DNA of 64,000 nucleotides from Euglena gracilis (GCA_039621445.1 CP154957.1:20228714-20292713); one strand, 5' to 3'; counted from the stretch's first letter, positions 34,182 through 45,517 are shown. The notes: a model not told the origin generated them from the sequence alone. Made by a program: numbers and translations.

Positions 34182-34923
34182 CGCACGTCAACCAGGTCGC
34201 GTGGCATCCGGCCCGGGCGTGGCCGCCATCGGCCGTCATTGACACCTCAGGTTCCTTCTCGTGTTCGTGGGTCCTCGTGTCCACCGGTCTTCTATGAAGT
34301 TCAGGTCCGAGGGCTGCTGCAGGTGTCGCAGTGTCCACATCCAGGGGATTTCTTAAGCCAGAGGGGACCAGGCTTTTTTTTTCTAAGTCGGGTGCCTACC
34401 CCCCCCCCCGCCCGGGGTAGGGTTTTGGGGGTGGGTTAGACACCCCTGTCCGGCGACTGATCCCGTTTTCTTTCCCCTTTTGGCAAGGACCTACCCAACC
34501 CTGGGTACCCCGGCCTGCCCCCCCCCCCTGGGAGGTGTGCCTTCGGTGCAAAGCGCAGTATTTTTTTTGAGAAAAGGGGGTCAGAATGGCCGAAAATGTT
34601 TTTTGGGGGGCTCTTTCTGGGTACCTGATATTCTCTGCCCCAAAAGGTAACCCAGCTGGATTCATGTTTTTTTTGCCAGTTTTTTGGGTACCAGCCAGGT
34701 CCAGCCCGGCAGCCGGCTTGTGCTGTGGCGTGGCGTGGCGTTGCGTGGCGTGGTGTGGCGTGGCGTGGCGTGACGGTACGTCATATGCCAAACCCGGCCC
34801 CCGGCGCTGCGCGGCGTGCTTGCCTCCGCTGGGGACGACGGCGCCGTGCTGTTGTGGGCGCCGCGGGACGTGCACCGCCTGCACCGCACCCACCCCTTCT
34901 GGCAGTCCCTGCCGCTGGACTGA
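34182..34923 (+). CDS. 3' end of a WD40-repeat protein gene, truncated at the inverted-repeat border
   Basis: Two exons are visible. The first (34182-34216) encodes AHVNQVAWHPAR and starts immediately after the AG that ends the left arm. The second (34798-34923) encodes PPALRGVLASAGDDGAVLLW, then APRDVHRLHRTHPFWQSLPL-D and a TGA. Together they make one WD40 blade (H-x-N-x-V-x-W-H-P ... L-A-S-x-x-D-D-G-x-V-x-L-W). Upstream WD repeats are not seen in the arm, so the gene is probably cut by the rearrangement, or the rest lies in distant exons. The intron lacks GT-AG: CCCGG occurs at both borders (34212-34216 and 34793-34797), and CCGTCA near its 5' end pairs with TGACGG near its 3' end. The function of the whole protein cannot be told. 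Confidence 0.6.
34727..34772. repeat. (GTGGC)n pentamer repeat
   Basis: About nine GTGGC-like units in the WD40 gene intron, just before its last exon. Confidence 0.85.
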
Positions 34924-35852
34924 CACCCCAACAGTGGCCCTGTATACTATAACTCATTTACCGCTCACCTGTGCTGTACTGTGCGTCCCCAACATCCATC
35001 CAAATGGCAGATCGTTTCTCTGGCACACAAAATGCACCTGGCCAACACTTTAGAATGCTTTTTTTTTTTTTGGAAAACAGCAGAGGCCGAACCTTCCCAT
35101 CACGCCGTTTTGGCGAAAGGCATTCTCTGTGTCAGGGTATCAGCATACAGCTGGGGGAGGAGCGGGCCTCCAACACGCCATTTGCCCCCCCCCCCCCGGC
35201 AGGCCATACCATGTGAGGCCCTCCATTTCGCCTGTCCCCTGGCCAGCCCTGACCCGCCTACCCTCTCTGACAGCCGGCCCAAGCCTCGGTGCACTGTCAG
35301 ACCAGACAGGCAGGCAGGCGTACTTTTTGTGCTCTCAAAATTGGGATGAACGCCTTCCAGGGTAACCATTCTGCCCCAAACACTCACCCCTCCCCGGAGG
35401 GTGGGTCCACCCGATAACAAAACATGCCTGACGTTGATTGTCACCCTCTCCCCCGAAAGCAAGGGGCGCCACCGCACCAACGTGGGTGATCAACAGCGAA
35501 CCCCCACCCCGATGCGGTTGGGAAAGGATGTGTCTCATGCGAGCTACATCAACACCGCTGCTTGCCCCATCGCTTCCATGGCTGCCACTCCGGACTGGCA
35601 CCCACCCAGCCCTCCTGTTGCCTCCCCCCATATGACGCCCCGGCCTTGTGTGTTTTATAGCAAAAAAAACACACAGGATGCTTTCCGTGCCTGCTAAAAG
35701 AGAACGATGGACGGGGGGCAGTGAGTTACTCCCGGTCTGCTTGCACGAAGTGGTTTCGCACTTCCCGCGAATGGCATCTCGAGAACGGACATCCAAATGA
35801 AAATTTTGAAGAAACAGTGCTTTGCAGAGTCGAACTATTGAATTAGTGTTGA
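34924..35852. other. Spacer with no recognised gene
   Basis: Mixed GC-rich and A/T-rich DNA between the WD40 stop codon and the hAT-like transposon. Open frames exist near 35400-35650, but I see no family resemblance or plausible splice pattern. Confidence 0.4.
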
Positions 35853-35860
35853 ATCGGTGC

Positions 35861-37635
35861 CAGACATTCATTTAGTGTGGTACACCAAGGTTGTCATTTT
35901 GTGGTTCACTGTGGACACCGCAAAATTTTTTGTGGTTCACCTGTGGACACCAAAAAATTTTTTGTGGTTCACTTGTGGACACCAAAAAAATTTTTGTGGT
36001 TCACCTGTGGACACCAAAGTAATATTTGTGGTTCACATGTGGACACCAAAAAATTGCCCACCGCCTGCTGACATTTGCATCATTTTCTTTCTCATCAATG
36101 GCAATGAAGCAATCTTCTTTGAACATATTTGACTCAGGCGGCGTAAGTTGGCCAAAAATTCTGGTGCTCTAAAAACAGAAGAGGAAGCGGAAAACCACTT
36201 CCAAAAAAGGGTCATATTTTCGTTGTTTTTTTTTGAAGAGGTTCTGATTTTGGCCAATTCCGGTGGACGTTTGGCTCACAGTAAAGGAGACCTATACAAT
36301 CGAAAACAGACCTAAAAAGGCCAACTTATTTTCGAATTCTAGTAAAATCAACAAAACCAATCAAAAAATACATCAACAGGAGGAACCGACAAAAACAGGC
36401 GTTGTTTCTGCTGCCGTAGGCCCCGAAGGAACGAAACAGAAAATTAAAAAATGGAAGCGGTAAATATTGCATTCCGCTTCAAAAGCAGGAGATGTGCAAC
36501 GAAAACTGAACACAATGAATCATACAGAATGTAATGTGCATAATGTTTGCATACCAAAAGGAAGCGGAAAACCGCCTTGAAAGAATCCGTAACAAAATAG
36601 TATGAATTGAAATGATCAACAATGATCACCAAACGATATTCCAATCCCAATAACAACGAAGAACGTTAGCATTTATGAAATTTATGAAGATAACAGAAAC
36701 TGAACAAACTGAACAGAAATTGAATGTCATTATCCAAAGTGCATAATGCAAACACGTCAAACCACGTGGAGACAATTGCACGATTTACGAAGGGTCGAAC
36801 AGGCGAAACGATACAGACTTTCTGTTCATTTCCCCGTGCTCCACCTGGAAGGACATTTCGACATGACATTGGCGTAAAACCTGCAAAAAACAGAGCAAAT
36901 ATGAAGCGGTTATCCGCTTCCTCAGGATGACATAATACTTTTTAACTATCTCATAGTGCCAAACTGCAAAAACCAGAATGAGGCTGACACTTACCCTTCT
37001 GAATAAAAAACTATGCTGAATGTGGTCTTTCATTGAATGGTCAAGTTGAAGATCTGACACCACAGCAATGAAGTGGCTTTCCGGCTCCTACCTCAAAGCA
37101 AAGCACATGGCATTGCCGATTTTTCAGGCACTTTTTCAGGCATTGAGGCACTCGACACTCAACTGGCATCCCACAATGCCCCAGAACGCTCCCAATGTCC
37201 GCAGCCATGCCAAAGCCCCACGATAATGTCGCGTGTTTCTGCTTCCATGAAGCGGAATTCCGCGCTAGTACTTAACTTTTTGATGGTATCCTTGTTGGGT
37301 AAGTTGTCTATACAGCACGTCTGCTTGAGAACTCTCGATAGCAATCTGTCCAATTTCAACTGCCACGCTTCGTGGATTGAGCCGGGGCCAAGGCTCACAA
37401 TGTGGCTGAGGTGTCTAAAGATCAATCCGCCTTTAGGTGTAAATTTTACTTTTTTTTGATCCTCAATCAATTTTTGTGGACACCACAAAAATTTTTGTGG
37501 TTCACCTGTGGACACCAAAAATTTTTTTGTGGTTCACCTGTGGACACCAAAAAAAATTTTGTGGTTCACCTGTGGACACCAGAAAAAAATTTGTGGTTCA
37601 CACGTCTTTTGTGAACCACACTAAATGAATGTCTG
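35861..37635. mobile_element. 1,775 bp hAT-like transposon, no transposase recognised
   Basis: The ends are CAGACATTCATTTAGTGTGG and the inverted CCACACTAAATGAATGTCTG, flanked by an exact 8 bp duplication, ATCGGTGC, at 35853-35860 and 37636-37643. (A 9 bp reading is possible if the ends are moved by one base.) The interior is A/T-rich compared with the flanks and has only short open frames, so it is non-autonomous or decayed. About 25-30 bp repeats carrying GTGGTTCACCTGTGGACACC lie inside both ends, in the same orientation at each end. Its termini match intron 1 of SF3B5. It ends 14 bases before the start codon of the fibrinogen-like gene, so it may sit in that gene's leader or promoter. Confidence 0.88.
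35880..36055. repeat. Subterminal tandem repeats of the 1,775 bp transposon
   Basis: Five units of about 33 bp centred on GTGGTTCACCTGTGGACACC and separated by A and T runs. Four or five further units lie at about 37475-37600. Subterminal repeats are where hAT transposases are known to bind. Confidence 0.8.
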
Positions 37636-37649
37636 ATCGGTGCCCCGTG

Positions 37650-40600
37650 ATGGAGGCCTGCCCCCCAACGCAGTACGGCGAGGATTGGTACTCGGAGCAG
37701 TTTCCTGAGCAGGGAGTTTCTCAAGCTGGACCCCATCCAACCTCGAAGAGGGGGGTCCAGCAGGAGAGGGGACACTAATGTGTTTTTTTTGCGCTTTTTT
37801 CCCCAGCGAATTTTCAATTTCTCTAGAAGAATCTTTTGATTATGAAAATTTCTCATTTTTTTGACATTATTTTTCCCTGAGACCAAACTTGTTGCCGGGG
37901 GTTTTTTTTGTGTGCCGGTTTTCAAGTGCCAGCCGGGTCCAGCCTGGCGGCCGGTGGGACCCCCCTGGACCTCCCCACCCTTAAGGGGCGTCCAGCCAGG
38001 CTTGGGGGGGGGGTCTTGGGGGGTCTTTGGGGGGGGGGGTTCAGTAATTCCCTGTCCCGGAGGCTCGGCCCCCGCCGCCCCCCGCCCCGGCCCCGGAGCT
38101 GCTCCCCCCGCGCCGCCCCGCTTCCGCGCGGTGGGTCAAGGCGGCCCAGCGGTGGGTGCTCAGCGTATGCGTGCACATGAACGTGCGTGTGCGGGCGGGG
38201 CGAGTGCTTGCTTTATCTTGCTTTGAATGGCGCAGCGACTCTCCATCGGTCGTACTGTGCTGGTGAGCTATGAAGTGTGCTTTGCGCCTCTTTTCAAAAA
38301 TAATGCCTTTTTTCTGACACAGATATCTTGCCATCACACTATGGCTCGCATTTGTGTGGGGTAACGTCCATGTCGAACCTCTGGAGGTTCGGCCAACTCT
38401 TTTGGTGTTGTTTCCTTGCGCTGTCCCGCAGACACATTGCAAGTCTCAATTTTTTGACTCAAAAAAACTAAAACTCAAGCAAATTGAGTTTTTCCCCAGC
38501 TGCTGCAGTCCAACAGGTTTTCTGTCTACAGAACCCCTGCAAGGCGTGAAGCGCACTCCTTCTTCGCAGGGGCTGCAGTGCGGGGGCCTGTTCGGGGCGA
38601 AGGCAGTGGTGTGGGCGTTCCGCGCCGCGCAGCAGATCTGCCGGCTTCGCATCGTGCAGCAGCTCTTCACGCTGCTGCTGGTCGTCATGGCCGCCTTCGG
38701 CCTCTACTCGTACTGGCAGCACACCGTCGACGTATACTGCTGGCCTCCTTCCATGCGCTGCCTGTTGCTGCCGTGGCTGCTTTGGGCGTTTTGGAGGAAA
38801 GGTCAGACCTGCGTGGCAAATGACACCTACAGCAGAGAACGAAGGCATGCAACAAGCCCATTTTAACCCCCCCCCCCAAATAACCTGGAGGGGTCCTTGC
38901 TCCTGGCGGGGACCGAATAACTTGGCGGGGGGAGGGCAAAAAAGATGGTGTCAGTAACTTGGCACCCCCCTTTTTAGGCAAAATTCCTTTATGGCGCTGA
39001 AAAAAGGGCCCAAATAACCTGGCGAGGGGGCAGGGCCAAAAGTTGGTTCCAATAACCTGGCACCCCTCCAGGTTATTTGGGGCGGGGGTTTACATGTTTT
39101 AACCTTGCAATTTGATTTAATTTAACTTTGACTTTGTCAATTTAATTCATTCATAATCAATGAATTTACTGAACTTTAACGTTTTCCAATTTTGTCATCT
39201 AGCGCCTCGAGAGTTGTCTCCACGCCGCCTCAGCCTGCCTCCCTCCACTCTCCCGCCTTGGCAGCGGCTCTCCCTCCCTCAGACCTCTCTGTTTCCCATA
39301 CGCAGACACAGCTGGGCGGCAAGCTCAACCCGGCCCAGTCCTGTCAGTCGCTACACACTGCCCTGCCCCACCCAGGGGGTCATCGGGTAAAATATGGACT
39401 GTGCATTTTTTTTGTAAGATTTCAGTTTTTGATACGTTTTACCCACGGTTTTTGCAGTGCTGACGACAGAAAGCCTAACACGAAGAAGTGTGGAATTTTT
39501 TTTGCAAGTTTTTTCCCCTGTTTTTTTCCCCGTCAAAAAGTCCAGCTTTTCCCCTGCTGTGCATGAAACCTTTGCACCTTGCTGCTGTTGGGCCGTCGTA
39601 TTGTCATTCCGTGTTGTTCAGGGTCAAACCGACGGGGCATCATAATGGTTGACCGCTGCAGATTGCACACATGGTGACCGCAGTCATAAAGGGCAGTGGG
39701 GGGGCTTTTGGCTTCCTCACCCTTTCGCCGGGGAGCACCCACCCACCCCAGGCGCAGCGAACCGCCCCTGGCCGCACCTCAAGATGGGCGTCTACTGGCT
39801 GGACCCCAAGGGGGCCCTCCTGGCCAGCAAGCGGCCGTTCCAGGCGTACTGTATGCCGCTGCGGGGGGGGGGGGGAAGGGGTCTGCGCCGGCACTGCCGA
39901 CCTACCATCATCACGTAGGGGCGGTCCACCTCCACCTCTCGGCCTTTGCCCCCCTCACCCCCCCTTGGCCCAAAGTGAAGCTGGAGCCTCGACGAAGGTG
40001 GCTCCCCCCGAAACGAATTCCTACTCACGTCCCGTAGTCCCCACAGAAACTCACATGCCTATACCCACATGTGCCCACACAGTCCCTATGCCACAGTCAC
40101 ATGTCCCTATGCCCACATAGTCCACAAAAGCTCATACCCCCCCCCATGTGTGGCCCCCCCTTCACAGGTGACATGGCCACCGACGGCGGCGGGTGGACCC
40201 TCGTCCTGGCCTACGCCCGGGAGCCGGCCCGCGACGCCGACCTCGACGCCTCGCACTGGCCCCTCGACCCCCTCAGCCCGGGCAGCCCCTGCGGCTCCGT
40301 CCCTCCGGTCGGGGCGGGCGGCTCCCCTTCGGCCGGCGCTGCCCGGCCCGCGGCTACTCCCATGCGTTCCACTGGACGGCACATGACCTGCACGTGCAGT
40401 TTGCCACGGAGGTGTGCCGTCTGAAAGGGGGCAACGCTCGCCTCAAGTCATTCCCCATTTCCCCAACTGTGTGTGTAACAACATATAACACATATGACAC
40501 GTAACCCCCAAAATAAAAGCCCAAAAAGCCCAGGGCTCGAACCCCAAAATTATCATTTTTTGGGTGCAATGGTGGAAACCTTCAGATGGGCTCTGATTTT

Positions 40601-43600
40601 GGGCGGTCTTATTTTGGGTTTTTTTTCTTGGCACACCCCTACCCCCAAATATCATCAATTTTTTCAGGTTCCCAAGAAACCAAAAATTTCTTTTGGCGCT
40701 TTGCGCCATGCGTAAATTGGTATAAATGGAATTCCGTAAAGAATTTACAAAATAAAAACCCAACCCGTGCTGACGGAGCAAAAATCCAAAAGGACCCCCC
40801 TCCGACAGCAGGGCGGTTTTCCAGTCCCAGCACATCCAACTGAGGAAATCATCAGAAAGTGGCCGAAAGAATTGTCACCAGTTTGGCATTGGGGGAAAGT
40901 TGCCATCTGGCATCCTTAGAACACTGCCCGCGGCATCAAAAAAATGTGTGTTTCGACTTTTCGCTTTTTTCACCCAGTTCGAGCCCCAGGCTGGCCGTTG
41001 CCCGGCGCTGAGACCTGTGGGTGGCTGCCCCAACTTTGGCACCCGTGGCCCCACAGCGTGTTTGTTGTTTGTTGTCCCCCCCCCACCGCTGCCTCCGGCG
41101 CAGGCGCGGTTCTACTGCCACTCCGCGGCCCACCCCCGCAAGGTGCACTTCAAGGTGCAGCACCCGGGCATCCTGCGGGCGGTGATGGCCAACAGCGGCT
41201 ACGCGTGCCTCACGGAGGACCGGGGCCGCCCCGGACCCCCGAATGCCCTTTGGCTGGGGGGGGTCCCCCCCACCCACCCAAAACCCACCGAAAATCAGCC
41301 AAAAGCCCATTCCAAATACTTTCCGGCCCTGCCTTCGACTGGGCCGGGGGGGGGGGGGCGGCACCTCCGGGGCGCTGGTCCAGCGGCAACAACCCACCCA
41401 CCCGCTCTCAAAAACCCACCTGCCCTCCGGGGTGTGTGTGGTGGGAGGGGGGTCAATCCCACCCCAGCCATCACGGAGGTCAACCCACCCCCAACCAGAC
41501 TTTTCCCGTGCAGCCCTGCGGGGGACTGGCGGGACAGGGCCCAGCCGCTGGACGGCCACACCGCCCACCTGCCGCAGGAGGCCGACTCGTGCTGGAATGG
41601 CGTGCTGCACCACCCGTTCTTTAAGGTGTGTCACCTCCCCCCCCCCATAAGCTGTCGTCTCAGGCACAAGCTGTCGTCTCGGGGGACTGTCAGGGTCTTG
41701 GGAAAATGTTTGAACAACACGGGCTTGAATTCTTCTATTGGGCCCTTTGGACGACTTGGTGGCCCTTGGGAGTTTTCTCAAAACCGAATTTATATCCCTG
41801 CCAATTCACACAACGGCCCAGTCAATGCATACCCATCGGTGCTTAATGTCTCATAAAGCAAACAAGGGGACAAATTCTGTGGCCACAAACAATGCTTGGC
41901 TACACTGGGGCTGCCGGGAAAATCGCAAGTGTAGAGGAGGGACCTTCTCCACTTCTACTTCACACAAAATGTTATTGCTTAAGGACCCAGGAGGGGGGTC
42001 CACTGGTTAGCCATTTGCCACCAGCTAGATTCTCCCTCCCCTCCTGGTTCAAACTTCCTCCGGCGCTGTGCGCCCAGGTAGAAATGAGGTTTTTAATAAG
42101 GTTTTTTTTTGCCAAAAATGGGCATTTTTGGCAAGTTTTTGGGGTCAAAACACTCGGCACCCAAAATTAATTTTTGGCAATTTTTATGTGACTGGGCATC
42201 ATCAAAAACGCCATTTTTTGATAAATTTTGCCTAACATTGCCAAATTGGGGGGTTTTTGGGGCTGTCGCAATTCCTCAACTCAAAAACCCGTCCCCATTT
42301 ATACCCCCCCCCCTTCGGCTGACCGACCAAACCAGATCCTGTCCCCAGGGGGTTATAAGTGGGGGGCTGCTGAGCTCTTATCCCTTTATGGGTCAGAGCG
42401 AAGCTTACCAGGGGGAAAGCCCCCCTTTTTGACCCCCCCCCCTCGGGGCCACCTCGGGAGAACCAAGGTTTTCGGTATGAACCGACTCCGCCGAAGGAAG
42501 TTGCCTTGGAGAGAAATATCCCCATTGGTCCCCCGCATCTCTCGATACCCCACATTAATCCTAATTTTGTATCTGGCCCGAGTTACGCCCGTTTTAACGG
42601 GCCTAAGTCCAAAAAGGGACCGTAAAACGGGGTGTTTCTGCCAGCAAGAAAACATAGATAAATGATGGAAAGTTCTTCGTCAGGGGTGGGGGTCATCAGG
42701 GGGGAATTGATATCCCCAATTTCCGCATTTCCCCCCCGCTATTTTTCCTTAATATTTCTACTATTTTTTCCCTTTCTGCAATTCTCCACATGATCCTGAA
42801 ATGGAAGGCGAAATGAGTTTCGCCATTTATTGAACATCTCACAAGGGGACCCAGGTGTTTTTTTGTTATTTTGTTGTAAATTTGCCAAATTTGCCAAATT
42901 TTACCAATTTTGACACTATTTGGCAATTTCTGGGCCTTTTTTACATTTTCCCCCAATTTCTGCTTGGCGTCCTGGACCAGATTTTTTAGACAAAGTTTTT
43001 GGCATTTTTTTTCCATTTTTGAGTTTTTCACCAGAGAATTCAATTTCCACAATCAGCATGTTCCCAAAATTTCAAAAATCATGCTTTTGAACCTTTTTGT
43101 TGAGAAAAATGTGAATAATGGCTCAAAATTCACCTATGTTGCAAAATGAGTTTTTCCAGTGTGCGCATCTGCACAGATGTGAGAGACGCAGGCAAATACC
43201 CTTGTTGTGACAAGGTCAATGCTGAAGTGGCCGTAGCAGACTCTGAGGTCAATGATGAGGAAGAGGCATTGCCTTCCTTGGCCAATGGCGTCAATGTGCT
43301 CAAACTTGACAATTGACTCAATGGTGCTTGATCAGTGCAAGAACTGGAAGCTGTTTTGCATAAAAATTTCCAGTCCCCAATCTAAATTACCTCCAGCAGA
43401 AGTGTAACCCTCCCCAAATTATAACCAGGTTTTGAATAGTGCTGAGCTCTTTCCATTGCGCGGTTTTTCACTGTAAAACCGAAAACGTGGCTCGGACGCA
43501 GAGGCGGAAGAAATTTTCGGTACATTTTGGGGCTCATTTTTGGCTCAAAAACAGTTTTCCCAGGTCCGGAAGGCCAAAAACCATCTTTTTGGGTGAAAAA

Positions 43601-45517
43601 AAAAATTCGATTTTTCGATTTTTTTGACCCGTTTTTGACCCAAAGTCCACGGGTTTCGGGCCAAAAACGGGGGGCCGGGGGGGGGGGTCGAAAAACGCTC
43701 ATTTTCGGCTCAAAAACAGGGTTTTCCGGGTCCGGGAGGCCAAAAAAACATGGTTTCGGGCAAATTTTTTTCGATTTTTTTCGACTTTTTGACCCCAAAA
43801 TGGTCAAAACGGCTAAGTCAAAACAAACCAAAATTGTACAAAATGGCAAAACTGGCTGAAAAAAGCCACGACTCGGGCTAGGCGGAGTTGCGGGGAAATC
43901 AAAACACGGTTAGATAGGGCATTTTAAGGGCTTCCATTCAGGTCTCCGGAAATTTCCTTTGATTCCCAACCATTTTTGAGAAATTTGAGAAAAATTGATT
44001 TTTTGAGCCAAATAATGGCCGAAAACGGCTGTTGGCAAGCCTGCTGCGCTGTTTTGGGCCGTAAATCGGCCATATTTCGGGCTAGGTGGGAAGTTGCGGG
44101 GAAATCAAAAATACCGGTAGATAGGGCGTTCCAAGGGTTTCAATTTTTGAGGTCTCCGGACATTTTCTTTGATTTTGCTTAATTTCCGAAACATCGGCTT
44201 CTTGACCCTGAAAACAGCCCAAAATGGCCCCTGAAATGGGCCGAAATTGGCCGAGAAATGGCCGTATCGGGCTACACGAAGACTTGGGGGAAAAGTAAAC
44301 CATGGTTGGATAGGGCATTCCAAGGGCTTCATTTTTTGTTCTCCGGACATTTTCTTTGATTTTGCTTCATTGTCGAGATATTTTGGAAAAACCGATTTTA
44401 TTACCCAAAAAAACGACCCCCCCAAAAACGCCCAAAATGGCTGTTTTGGGCCGCAAAAGCGCGCCGGAACACGGGCCAGGCGTGTCGGCAGCCAAAACGA
44501 CGATTGGGGGGCGATAGAGGGCCTCCAGGGGTACATTTCGTCAGTGGGACATTTCCGGAAATAATGTACGTTTTCTCGAGATTTTTCGAAAAATCGATTT
44601 TTTGACCGATTTTTGGACCCCGGCGAAATGGCAGAGTCGAAACTGGGGGGGGATTGGCTAATCCTACCAAGTTTGGACCCCTTCGTGCGTGAATAACTCG
44701 GGCCTGGCGGGGAGTTCGGGGTCAAACGGAGGTGATTCGGAAACTAGAAATCCAGTCGCTCGCGCCTGAAAAAAGAAATTCTGGGAACGGGGCCGGGGTC
44801 ATGGTGATAATCCGCGGTTTTCACAGTCTACCCCGAGGGGGGGGCAACCCCCCCTTTTCCTTGGTGGTAAGCTTCGCTCTTACCCATAAAGGGATAAGAG
44901 CTCAGCGACCCCCCGGTTTATTTGGACACTCGAAGTCGGGGGGGTCCAGGGGGATTATTTTGGCAAAATTTTTGAAGTGGAAAATTGACCCAAAAACCCC
45001 TCCACAGGCTCCAATGGTCACTTTTTTTTTGGCATTTTGGGGCTTTTTTTGAAAGATTGTTGCTTATTTGGAATATTTTCTGCACCAATTTCATCCATTT
45101 TTGTGATATTTTTTTTGCAACGTTTCTGTTGGTTTTTTTTCTCTCTTTTTTTCCCCTTTGCCTTCACTTTATCATTTGGGCAGCCGAAGTCGGTCCTCAG
45201 GGGGGGGTTATTATTTGGGGGGTGTTTATTATTTGGGGGGGTTTACTAGTTCCCAAAAACTGCAATTCTGCAACTTTTCCACATGTGACACATTAAACCG
45301 AAGGATCCCTGCACTTCAGCAATGACCCGGACACCTTTCACACACAGCACCTCGAGGCTCTGTTGGCTTGTCCCCCTCCCCGACCCCCCCTCCCCAGGGC
45401 CATCGCTTCCACTGGAACATCCGCTTCCAGCCCCAAGGGGCCGACGCGTTCCGCTGGGAGTGCGACGACCTCTCTGGGGGCGACGCGGCCACCGTGCACC
45501 AGATCTGGGTCCGCTGA
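37650..45517 (+). CDS. Type II membrane protein with fibrinogen-like C-terminal domain
   Basis: Exons: 37650-37709 (MEACPPTQYGEDWYSEQFPE), 38063-38164 (Pro-rich), 38570-38731, 39306-39386, 39784-39850, 40168-40411, 41104-41204, 41514-41625 and 45398-45517 (TGA). Except for the first, introns are GT-AG with matching phases. Exon 3 holds one membrane span (FTLLLVVMAAFGLYSYW, about residues 86-103). The short, mostly hydrophilic N-terminus before it suggests cytosolic-in, C-terminus-out. The rest resembles fibrinogen C-terminal-like lectin domains: NPAQSCQSL, MGVYWLDPKG, FQAYCDMATDGGGWTLV, ARFYCHSAAHPRKVHFKV, DGHTAHLP, then FHWNIRF...FRWECDD...VHQIWVR at the end. A surface or secretory-pathway carbohydrate-binding role is inferred. 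Within exon 6 the frame shifts between 40290 and 40355 (one missing or two extra bases) in a G/C-rich run. That is either a sequencing error or a real defect. Confidence 0.8.
37710..38054 (+). mobile_element. hAT-like MITE forming intron 1 of the fibrinogen-like gene
   Basis: The element starts CAGGGAGTTTCTCAAG and ends GTTCAGTAATTCCCTG. Inverted, the ends agree at 12 of 16 bases, and the family is that of 32914-33400. The flanks TTCCTGAG (37702-37709) and TCCCGGAG (38055-38062) share 6 of 8 bases. Reading the exon through either flank gives Phe-Pro-Glu, then Ala-Arg-Pro. Removal of the element plus one copy of the duplication therefore restores one open frame. A GT donor inside the left end with AG at the end of the right flank is also in frame, but it would add Gln-Gly. 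Confidence 0.8.
38865..39090. mobile_element. MITE with AAATAACCTGGAGGGGT termini
   Basis: A 226 bp element in the intron after the membrane-span exon. The ends are AACCCCCCCCCCAAATAACC and the inverted GGTTATTTGGGGCGGGGGTT. Terminal inverted repeats are about 30 bp and nearly perfect. The motif AATAACCTGGC recurs several times inside. No confident target duplication. Confidence 0.65.
40502..40622. mobile_element. Small inverted-repeat element with CCCCCAAAATAA ends
   Basis: AACCCCCAAAATAAAAGCCC at the left and GGGCGGTCTTATTTTGGGTT at the right form imperfect inverted termini. It lies in the intron between exons 6 and 7 of the fibrinogen-like gene and resembles the ends of the element at 25197-25585. 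Confidence 0.4.
43430..44700. repeat. Tandem satellite-like repeats in the last intron of the fibrinogen-like gene
   Basis: Two related arrays. GGCTCAAAAACAG...TTTTCC...GGTCCGG recurs at about 43525 and 43697. GATAGGGCATTCCAAGGGCTTC, with a following TCTCCGGACATTTTCTTTGA, recurs at about 43912, 44113, 44311 and, more diverged, 44511, a period near 200 bp. The units also carry AAACGG/CCGTTTT-like motifs. The intron (41626-45397) is otherwise A/T-rich with homopolymers. Confidence 0.65.

Noticed and set aside
36263-36463. Lys-rich open frame inside the 1,775 bp transposon as a transposase
   Set aside because: Only about 66 codons, with no DDE or hATC-like features; A/T-rich DNA gives such frames by chance.
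37716-38062. Conventional GT-AG reading of the first intron of the fibrinogen-like gene
   Set aside because: Possible and in frame, but it retains six bases of the transposon end. The duplicated target encoding Phe-Pro-Glu on both sides is better explained by excision within the duplication. Kept as the alternative.
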